From IMG/VR virus record IMGVR_UViG_3300042470_000725, positions 1 to 50,335 of that record: a stretch of 50,335 nt of DNA, one strand, 5' to 3'. Made by a program: the position numbers and the translations under genes. Source of the DNA: a virus. Each line of letters opens with the position of its first letter. The stretch's first letter is position 1. The notes beneath the pieces were generated by a model. It ran no database searches, had not been told where the DNA came from, and was given only the letters and a program-made list of their open reading frames with translations. Positions 40,658 to 47,020 of this stretch are shown in pieces.

Positions 40658-40686
40658 CGCCCCCGGGAGTTAAGCGTACAAATAAT
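40654..40686 (+). promoter_or_regulatory. Promoter with GTAC-centred operator dyad (second identical cassette)
   Basis: TTGACG (40654-40659, overlapping the upstream stop), a 17-bp spacer and TACAAA (40677-40682). GTTAAGCGTACAAATAAT at 40669-40686. Start of the second copy of the 44-bp repeat; drives 40709-41185. Confidence 0.75.
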
Positions 40687-40708
40687 TGTCAGCAAGGGAG
40701 ACAGCGAC

Positions 40709-40921
40709 ATGATTATCAAGAGCCCCGAACAACTCGCCGATGATCTCAAGTATGCGGTCGGCCCCGCCGTGAAGATCGACCGCTTCTATGACCGGGGCGC
40801 GCGGGTCTGGGCCGCGTACCCGGTCGACGCCAAGGGGAACCAAGTCGGGGACTGCAGGCACGAGCACCGCAAGGAATGGCTGTCCGTCAAGCTGGCGGAT
40901 TATTCGGTTTGGGAGGACTAG
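40709..40921 (+). CDS. Small protein, unknown function
   Basis: 70 residues from ATG 40709. MIIKSPEQLADDLKYAVGPA, then FYDRGARVWAAYPVDAKGNQ and CRHEHRKEWLSVKLADYSVW. Beta-rich with one Cys-His-His segment. Follows the duplicated promoter and precedes the gene at 40925 by 3 bp. No family recognised. Confidence 0.65.
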   Translation: MIIKSPEQLADDLKYAVGPAVKIDRFYDRGARVWAAYPVDAKGNQVGDCRHEHRKEWLSVKLADYSVWED

Positions 40922-40924
40922 ACC

Positions 40925-41185
40925 ATGCAAGCCGTCGAAAGCATCAACGCAGAGCTGGCGAAGCTAAACGGATCGCAACGGGCCGCCCTTCGCAAGTCTT
41001 GGGCCGGTGTTATCGGAGATCTCAAGATCCGCGCGTTCGATAACGGCGCGGCCGTTCAAGTCGGCTTTCGCCCGGTAAACGGCCGCCGGCTTTGGGCGTA
41101 CGCATGGGTCGGCCCTCGCGGGAGGCTGCTAGACGTTCAATCGCACGTCACGGGGGAAGACGGCCGGTCGACGTTGTTCGACTAG
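40925..41185 (+). CDS. Small protein, unknown function
   Basis: 86 residues from ATG 40925. Helix VESINAELAKLNGSQRAALR, then strands DLKIRAFDNGAAVQVGFRPV and WAYAWVGPRGRLLDVQSHV. Last plus-strand gene before the convergent DNA polymerase, overlapping it by 4 bp. No family recognised and no terminator visible. Confidence 0.65.
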   Translation: MQAVESINAELAKLNGSQRAALRKSWAGVIGDLKIRAFDNGAAVQVGFRPVNGRRLWAYAWVGPRGRLLDVQSHVTGEDGRSTLFD

Positions 41186-43425
41186 CCCTTCCGATACCGC
41201 CGGCCCCGCCAGCCCCCGGCCGCCACAATAGGCCAATCGTGCGCCCATGGCGGCCGGCGCATCATGAGCGCTTCAAACTCTTCTAGCGACCCGGTCCCTT
41301 GCGGGATCTCGCAGACGATTTCGTCATAGACGTGAAGGATCGTCGGATAGCCGGCGGCGCGTAGCTGCAGGACCGCGTAGCGCATTATGTCGTGCGCCAC
41401 GGCCTGCACGATATTTTCCGTGAGCCGCCCGCCAAACGTCGCCATGGGCCCCCATCCGGGCGGGCCGTACTTGGGGTTGCTGTTCCAAGTCCAATACACG
41501 ATTGAGAGCTGCGAAGGGTCACGGTCCGACGTCGTCAAGGTCGCGTTGTGATAGGTGAGCTCGCGCCCGGACAAGAGCCGGATTATCAGGGCGTCGTCGC
41601 GCTTGTAAAACGTGAGCCCCCGATAACTAAACGCCTGTCCGGGGTGCTGCAGGGCTAGAATGGCGTGGCCCTCAACGCCGTACAGCTCCGGCCGGCGGTC
41701 GCGGTCCCAAGGCCGCCCCCTATGCTGTCCGCCCCAAAATTCGACGATCGCGGGCGAAGCGTCACGCCATGCGATAATGTGGCCTTTGATCTCCTGTTCG
41801 GTAAACGTCCCGGAATCGTCGAACGCCAGCCAAGCGTTAATCCATCCCCCGAAGCCTAGCCCTAGCTCCGCGACCTTGCCGATCTTTTGGCGGTCCGGGT
41901 GGTGATCGCCGTTAAGCGCCGCGTACTCGAGATATTCCGCAAGCGTCTTGCCGGTTATCTTGGACGCGGACAGGAGATAGATCGGGTCGCCCTTGTTAAA
42001 GGCGTCGATCCGCCATTGTTCCCCGGCGAGCATGGCGATCACGACGGCTTCAATCGCGCTATAGTCCGACGCGATTAGATCGTGCCCCGGAGCGGCAACA
42101 AAGAGCCCCCGGATGCAACCCGATATGCAAAGCGCCGCGTCGCCGTAATACCATTCGACGAGATCCAGCGCGCCCGTTTCCATAACCTCTAGGACTTGGT
42201 CGACCATATCGACCTTCCATCCCGGTTTGCCCGGTTTGCGCTCTGGCGACGCGCACCACGGGCAGGCGTCAAACGTCGGCCGGTACGCCTTGTCACACGC
42301 CGCGCACGTGGCGAGCTTGGGGCCGGCCTTAGGCAGATTGAGAGGCTGGGGCCCTTCCCCCGTCGGCCGCCCTGTACGGGCCCCGTGGTGCGCAAGAAGG
42401 TTCCTAAGCCTGTCGTCGCGACTAAGCTGGTTCGCCATCGCCAATGTCTTCTTGACGCTGGCGGATCCGGTGAGCTGGCGGATCTCGAGCGCGCGCCGTG
42501 GCGGCCAATGCCGGCCGGGAGGATGGGGCGGCAAGCGCTTCAGGGCGTCGGTCACGGCCTCTTCGTCCATGCCCTGCATGTGGATACCGTGAGCCGCCAG
42601 CCAACCCTTTGTTGCCTCTAGCTGCGTCGGATTGAGCCCGCCTGTAATGCTCCGGAATTCATCCCCATAGCGCTCTAGGATCTGGTCGAGGATTCCAAGG
42701 CAGGCCATAAGCCCGGCCCGATCGACGCCCATTCCCCGCCAATTGATCTCCTGATCAATCCACCAAAAATTTAGCTCGTCGGGCGTCATGGGCAGCATAT
42801 GCGTGACCGCCTCGCCCTCTGCGTCTAGGTCCGTGTCGCAATAGCGGCAAAGCGCTTCAAAATCCGCCGCGTCGGCCGGATCCGCGCCGGGCGTCCAAGC
42901 GGGCAGGATCCGGCGACGCGGGTCCTTCTTGGTCGGATTCCGGGGCACGCTGAATTTGTCCAGAAGGCGCGTCCCCTCCTTGTCCTTCGGCGTCTTGAGC
43001 TGCAGGACGTCGGACAGCTTGGCAAGGGCGGCCGGGTATTGATTGACCCGGGCCGTCGCCATGCTGCAGCGCTGCAGATACGGGTTAAGGGGCGGCCAAC
43101 CGTACTTCCCTTGCAGCACGTGCACCCATATCAGCCGCTCAAACATGGCGTTGTGCGACTCGAGCGGGCCGCCCGCGTCCAAATAGGCGAAGAGATCGTA
43201 AGGCAAGGGAAGCCCGGGCCGCCAACGCCGCTTGGCCTGCCCGGGCAGCTCATACGAGAGCGTCAAGAGATCCGTCGACGGGTGCTCTGCGTACGCCGCC
43301 GCGCCGACCACGGGCAGGCCCTTTTTGACGCCGGAGCCGGGAACCTTGTCCCATTTCTGCGTCTTGTCATTCCAGACTAGACCCGCCTCGCTATAGGTTT
43401 CGACGTCCAGCTTCGCGGCGGTCAT
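41182..43425 (-). CDS. DNA polymerase I (family A) with zinc insertion
   Basis: 747 residues. The N-terminus (KLDVETYSEAGL, D7 and E9) begins a 3'-5' exonuclease domain; CRYCDTDLDAEGE is the third exonuclease motif. The polymerase domain has motif A D454-Y-S-A-I-E, motif B RQKIGKVAELGLGFGG and motif C H-V-Y-D701-E-I-V. Between the thumb and palm lies C374-A-A-C377-x10-C388-P-W-C391, a zinc ribbon not found in standard PolA. This should be the replicative polymerase of the phage. Its ATG is coupled to the upstream minus-strand gene by ATGA. Confidence 0.93.
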   Translation of the reverse strand: MTAAKLDVETYSEAGLVWNDKTQKWDKVPGSGVKKGLPVVGAAAYAEHPSTDLLTLSYELPGQAKRRWRPGLPLPYDLFAYLDAGGPLESHNAMFERLIWVHVLQGKYGWPPLNPYLQRCSMATARVNQYPAALAKLSDVLQLKTPKDKEGTRLLDKFSVPRNPTKKDPRRRILPAWTPGADPADAADFEALCRYCDTDLDAEGEAVTHMLPMTPDELNFWWIDQEINWRGMGVDRAGLMACLGILDQILERYGDEFRSITGGLNPTQLEATKGWLAAHGIHMQGMDEEAVTDALKRLPPHPPGRHWPPRRALEIRQLTGSASVKKTLAMANQLSRDDRLRNLLAHHGARTGRPTGEGPQPLNLPKAGPKLATCAACDKAYRPTFDACPWCASPERKPGKPGWKVDMVDQVLEVMETGALDLVEWYYGDAALCISGCIRGLFVAAPGHDLIASDYSAIEAVVIAMLAGEQWRIDAFNKGDPIYLLSASKITGKTLAEYLEYAALNGDHHPDRQKIGKVAELGLGFGGWINAWLAFDDSGTFTEQEIKGHIIAWRDASPAIVEFWGGQHRGRPWDRDRRPELYGVEGHAILALQHPGQAFSYRGLTFYKRDDALIIRLLSGRELTYHNATLTTSDRDPSQLSIVYWTWNSNPKYGPPGWGPMATFGGRLTENIVQAVAHDIMRYAVLQLRAAGYPTILHVYDEIVCEIPQGTGSLEEFEALMMRRPPWAHDWPIVAAGGWRGRRYRKG

Positions 43426-43607
43426 TTGTCCCCGGCCCTGCAGCTCTCCCCGCTATCCGCGCCGCAAAAAAGGCAGCACGCTAGGCCGGGATGCACTTCG
43501 TTTGTCTCGCATCTTTTCGGGAGCCCTAGAACGGCCGCCCAAAGAGCTTGACCCGCTACGTGCCTAGCTACGGAAGCCGGGTCCGTGTCTCGCTCAAAAC
43601 GGGTCAT
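43422..43607 (-). CDS. Small Cys-containing protein, unknown function
   Basis: 61 residues from ATG 43607. After helix ASVARHVAGQALWAAVLGLP comes HPGLACCLFCGADSGESCRA, a cluster of four cysteines that may bind a metal. It overlaps both neighbours by ATGA, so it is co-translated with the polymerase. No family recognised. Confidence 0.6.
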   Translation of the reverse strand: MTRFERDTDPASVARHVAGQALWAAVLGLPKRCETNEVHPGLACCLFCGADSGESCRAGDK

Positions 43608-44038
43608 TGCGCAGGCGTGACTGTTAGCCGGTCTAGGCGTTCTATTTCCGCCACGATCAACGCGCCCGCCTTTACGAGCTGCAGGCGGCGCGGCTCTCGC
43701 TTCTCAACCTTTGACCGATAGGCCCAAGACCATGAAGGAGGGTGCGTTCCCGTCAAAGCGAAGTCGGCGGCGGCGTTAGCAATTTCGCCGTTTCGGTGGC
43801 CGTCATCGTGTTCGGCGGTCCGGCCTTTAACGTCTATTTGCCGGCGTCGTTCTGCGGCGATATCCGGCAAAACCCCGGGCGCTTCCGCCTCGAGAAGCTG
43901 GATAGCGTAGTCCAGATACGTCCGGAATTCTTCCGCCTGTCGCCGGATCTTACAACCCGGCGCGCCGATGCGCGTCGCCGTAAAATGCTCTTGGGCGCGG
44001 ATAGCTCGCAGCCCGTTGACAACGTGTCTTCGTTCCAT
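43604..44038 (-). CDS. Phage EHDD-motif protein, possibly MazG/NTP-pyrophosphohydrolase-like
   Basis: 144 residues from ATG 44038, seven bases after AGGAGG; GTG 44044 is too close to it. The C-terminal half has IAAERRRQIDVKGRTAEHDD, GEIANAAADFAL and PRRLQLVKAGALIVAEIERL. This ERRRQ...EHDD...KA.ALI.AEIERLDR pattern is common in phages and recalls helical NTP pyrophosphohydrolases, in which E and D residues bind magnesium. The enzyme role is inference. Confidence 0.6.
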   Translation of the reverse strand: MERRHVVNGLRAIRAQEHFTATRIGAPGCKIRRQAEEFRTYLDYAIQLLEAEAPGVLPDIAAERRRQIDVKGRTAEHDDGHRNGEIANAAADFALTGTHPPSWSWAYRSKVEKREPRRLQLVKAGALIVAEIERLDRLTVTPAQ

Positions 44039-44049
44039 GGTCACGCCTC

Positions 44050-44154
44050 CTAGAATGGGATTTCATCATGGCACGCTTTGCACTCCCAAAGACCCCGGCC
44101 GACGTAGCGGACAGCCGGGGCCTTACAGAAGTCACAGAGCGGGCCGCTTAGGCC
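44050..44154 (-). CDS. Zinc ribbon reached by -1 frameshift from the SSB gene
   Basis: Open frame of 34 residues ending at TAG 44052-44050: GLSGPLCDFCKAPAVRYVGR, then GLWECKACHDEIPF. It holds CxxC-x14-CxxC, a textbook zinc ribbon. The frame is -1 relative to the SSB gene, overlapping its last codons. Going upstream, the -1 frame meets TGA within the YEAM repeat and has no ATG, GTG or TTG between that stop and the ribbon, so ordinary initiation looks impossible. C-CCC-CCG (44160-44154) at the end of the SSB gene is in the correct phase for a -1 slip, giving a 375-residue product. Frameshifting itself is inferred. Confidence 0.6.
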   Translation of the reverse strand, partial: GLSGPLCDFCKAPAVRYVGRGLWECKACHDEIPF

Positions 44155-45176
44155 GGGGGGCCTTGCATCATCCCGTGAGCGACAAGGGTCGCGTCGGTCC
44201 AGCCCGCCGCAAGCATGGCCTCATAAGACGCACCGCCAGCGGCCGGGAGCATGACGCGGACGGGAGCCGCCGGGGGCGTCGGCGCGGGCGCTGGCGGGGC
44301 CGGAGCGGGCCCGGCGCGGTACCCGTCGTATGCCGGGGCGGCGGGCGCTGCAGGGGGCACCGGCGCGGCCATGGGCGGGACGGGGGCCGGAGCCGGGGCG
44401 GGCGCTGCGGCCGGGGGCGGGGCCATCATGCCCGCCGCGATCAAGGCGGCGTCGGTCCAGCCGGCCGCGATCATGGCTTCGTACGTCACGCCGCCAGCCG
44501 CCGGGAGCATGACCGGGCCGACGCCGGGCATGGCTCCCGTCGCAACGGGCGTGACCGACGCGCCCGGGGGCAACGCCACGGGTCCGCCCGCCGTCCCAAA
44601 AGCATCTTCAGCCGACGGGCCGACGATGATCTCCGGGCCGATACCGTCGATTGCGAATTGACTCCAATTCATATGCAATCCGGGCTTTTGAGCGTTGTCG
44701 TTGCTCTTGATCGTCCCGGCGACACGGCCGTAATACCCGCGCTTGATCTCTTCGGGCCGCGCTTCCCGCCACGCGCCGCCTTCGCTCTTGACGACCTTGG
44801 GCTGGAATCCGTTGGTAAAGCGGACAACCCAATGACCGGCAAACCCGGGCAGGCGATTGAACGGCCGGCCGCGATCGTCGAAGCCGTCGCCGTCAACGAC
44901 CTTGTCGCTGAAAGTCGGAAGAACGCAGGGGCCGCCCGGGGTCGGATACAGGTGCGGCCACGAGAGCCGGGCTTCCGCGTCGATCAACGCTTTGAATGCC
45001 GGCCAAGCCGGGTCGGACTTGGCGAAGGCGAGCGCGACAAACCATTCCGTGCGCGCCTGTCCGGCGTTGGGGCCCGTCTTGATCGTCAGGGGCGCGCCCT
45101 GCATGTCCGTCGTATTCGGCTTAAAGGCGTCGCCCTGCACGAGCCGCCCGACGGGGCTGGTAAAATTGGTAGGCAT
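44148..45176 (-). CDS. Single-strand DNA-binding protein (DUF2815) with tandem UBA-like tails
   Basis: 342 residues. Residues about 1-185 are the DUF2815 domain: TNFTSPVGRLVQGDAFKPNT, TEWFVALAFAKSDPAWPAF, FAGHWVVRFTNGFQPKVV and GYYGRVAGTIKSNDNAQKPG, an OB-fold SSB used in phage replication. A Pro/Ala-rich linker follows. Two copies of LPAAGG.[ST]YEAM[IL]AAGWTDA.L[IV]A.GMM lie at about 222-251 and 308-337; this short three-helix unit is seen at SSB C-termini in related phages, where it may recruit partners. The gene ends with a C-CCC-CCG slip site before TAA. ATG 45176 follows AGGAGAGACC. Confidence 0.85.
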   Translation of the reverse strand: MPTNFTSPVGRLVQGDAFKPNTTDMQGAPLTIKTGPNAGQARTEWFVALAFAKSDPAWPAFKALIDAEARLSWPHLYPTPGGPCVLPTFSDKVVDGDGFDDRGRPFNRLPGFAGHWVVRFTNGFQPKVVKSEGGAWREARPEEIKRGYYGRVAGTIKSNDNAQKPGLHMNWSQFAIDGIGPEIIVGPSAEDAFGTAGGPVALPPGASVTPVATGAMPGVGPVMLPAAGGVTYEAMIAAGWTDAALIAAGMMAPPPAAAPAPAPAPVPPMAAPVPPAAPAAPAYDGYRAGPAPAPPAPAPTPPAAPVRVMLPAAGGASYEAMLAAGWTDATLVAHGMMQGPPA

Positions 45177-45193
45177 AGTTTGGTCTCTCCTGT

Positions 45194-46303
45194 TTACCCG
45201 AAGGCTTTTGCTGCAGATTCATGGCCCATGGGGACAAGCTTTTGCTCCCCCGGGGGCTTTTCCGCGAATGCGGTTACAACGTCTCCCGGGACGCCAGCGG
45301 TCCGGGCTTGGTTCGGCGTGAGCGTCGCGGGCTTTGCAAGGTTCACGCCGAAGCCCTCGCCAATGGCAACGACCGCGTCCGGGTCGATCGTCCAGCGCTC
45401 CCGGCCCGTCCCTTGCTTGAAGCCCCATCCCGGCACCGCCCGGCCGGCGCGAAGTTCCCCCTTAGCGATCTCTTCTAGTGCGCCCTGCTGCGCCTTTAGG
45501 CGGCCTTGGGCGCGTTGGATTAGCGAGAGCTGCAGGCCAATGGCGGCCGGCGGGATCTCGAGGGGCACGGACTGCCCGGCGATATCCATTGCGGCGTACC
45601 CGGCGGCCCGCAACGCCGGGCAAGCGTGGCGAGCGCTGCAGTCTTCGCAATGGTCATTTGGCACGCAAAGGGCGTTAGGCACTTTGGCGTGACGGGCCGC
45701 CGTATAAAGCCCGTCGACCACGGCGCGGACCTTCCAACCCAACGTGTCCCAAGTCCGTATCGGGCCGTCGGGGTGGTAATTGCGGGGCTGGACGATCGTA
45801 AGCCGGACTTGCCAGCCCTTGACCATGTCCCAAGTCAGGGACTCCCGCTCGAGCACGCCGGCGACGTATAGACAAAGCTGCTCATTGCACCACGGGTCGA
45901 CGTACCTATGCCCATATTTGTAATCGACGACGTCGATACACTTCGACCCGTGATCGCAGGCGGCAAGGTCCGGCGTGCCCTCGCAGTCGGGGTGTACGAG
46001 CTGGTACATTGTCAGCTTGCGTTCAACCCAACGCGGGAAGCCCGCCATGGTCGCGGCGGCGAGGAAGTAGCTCCCGCATTCCTGCATTTCTTCGTCAATC
46101 GCCACGCCGTTAGGCGCAATAGCCCCGACGGGCAGGAAGCGACCTTGCAGGGCTTCCGTCGCCCAATGGTGCGCGGCGGTCCCTAGCCGCGCCTCCTCGC
46201 CTTCCGTCTCCTCGTAACGGGCCTGCATTGCGAAACTGCCCGGGCAGCGCGACCATATCGCCGCGCTGCTAGGACGAAGGACCCCCGGCACACTCACGGT
46301 CAC
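45194..46303 (-). CDS. DUF2800 family PD-(D/E)XK nuclease (Cas4/RecB-like)
   Basis: 369 residues from GTG 46303 (GTGA overlap with the upstream gene). RPSSAAIWSRCPGSFAMQA, GTAAHHWATEALQG, CEGTPDLAACDHGS then CIDVVDYKYGHRYVDPW show the GTPD and D-x-K (DVVDYKYG) residues of a PD-(D/E)XK nuclease. Near the C-terminus NDHCEDCSARHACPALR has spaced cysteines that could hold an iron-sulfur cluster as in Cas4/AddB-type enzymes. It is expected to process DNA ends in recombination-dependent replication, beside the SSB. Confidence 0.85.
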   Translation of the reverse strand: MTVSVPGVLRPSSAAIWSRCPGSFAMQARYEETEGEEARLGTAAHHWATEALQGRFLPVGAIAPNGVAIDEEMQECGSYFLAAATMAGFPRWVERKLTMYQLVHPDCEGTPDLAACDHGSKCIDVVDYKYGHRYVDPWCNEQLCLYVAGVLERESLTWDMVKGWQVRLTIVQPRNYHPDGPIRTWDTLGWKVRAVVDGLYTAARHAKVPNALCVPNDHCEDCSARHACPALRAAGYAAMDIAGQSVPLEIPPAAIGLQLSLIQRAQGRLKAQQGALEEIAKGELRAGRAVPGWGFKQGTGRERWTIDPDAVVAIGEGFGVNLAKPATLTPNQARTAGVPGDVVTAFAEKPPGEQKLVPMGHESAAKAFG

Positions 46304-46971
46304 GCCGCCGCAATCGCGTCGACTTGCGCTTCCACGACCGGGATAAGGTCGGGACGCTGCAGGAGATCGCCAAGCTTCTTGACGCCGACGGTCTCGCACA
46401 TGCCGGTAATGTCCAGCACGGTCAATTTACCGGCGTTCTGCAGGGGCGTCACCTTCTTCATGAGCGCTTGGAAGAGCACGATCGGGGGCTGCACGGCGGC
46501 GGGGGCCGGGGCGGGCGGCGGCTCTGGCGGCGGGGGCGGAGCTGGCGGCGGCGCGGGAAGCGCGGCCCGGAGCTCTGCGGTCACGGTTTGCACGAGCGCG
46601 TCGGCGACGCCCCGCTTCTTCCGCCACCGGCCGTCCGCCGTGAGCGACCCGACGCCTTCCGCCGTGGTGGCATGGATTCGCGCATCCCATGGCAGGCCGT
46701 CCGCGTCGACGGGGCCGCCAGCGCTTTGCACGGGCGGGGCCGGGTCCGCCGGGCCAAACGCCGCCGTGACTTCGTCGACGGGGGCCGGAGCGGGGGGCAC
46801 GACGGCCGCCTGCAGTTTTTGCGCCAGCTCCGGTCCGTCCTGCAGAGTGACGTCGACCAAACGGGCCGGCGAGGCGTCGGCAAAGGGGGCGGGGCACACG
46901 CCGGTTAGCAGAGCGACAAGCCCCGTGATCTCCCGGGGCGTAATGGTCGCCGTGTCGAATGTGATTTGCAA
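46300..46971 (-). CDS. Replication-module protein, unknown function
   Basis: 223 residues from TTG 46971, nine bases after CAGGAGG. The middle has DADGLPWDARIHATTAEGVG, then DGRWRKKRGVADALVQTVTA, a motif common in phage proteins encoded beside DUF2800/DUF2815 genes, followed by a Pro-rich linker and a helical C-terminus (ALMKKVTPLQNAGKLTVLDI). It may be a recombination mediator of this module; no activity is known. Confidence 0.65.
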   Translation of the reverse strand: MQITFDTATITPREITGLVALLTGVCPAPFADASPARLVDVTLQDGPELAQKLQAAVVPPAPAPVDEVTAAFGPADPAPPVQSAGGPVDADGLPWDARIHATTAEGVGSLTADGRWRKKRGVADALVQTVTAELRAALPAPPPAPPPPPEPPPAPAPAAVQPPIVLFQALMKKVTPLQNAGKLTVLDITGMCETVGVKKLGDLLQRPDLIPVVEAQVDAIAAA

Positions 46972-47020
46972 GGCCGTGGCCTCCTGTTTTGCATGTTGAC
47001 GGCGGAACCGTTACCGACCT

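Noticed and set aside
43950-44135. 61-residue minus-strand frame starting MTSVRPRLSAT
   Set aside because: It uses a different frame over the zinc-ribbon segment, is Arg/Ser-rich and has no ribosome-binding site; the CxxC...CxxC frame is preferred.
43968-45692. 574-residue open frame on the plus strand
   Set aside because: It runs opposite the SSB gene and part of the nuclease gene; its long Gly/Arg run mirrors the Pro/Ala linker of the SSB.
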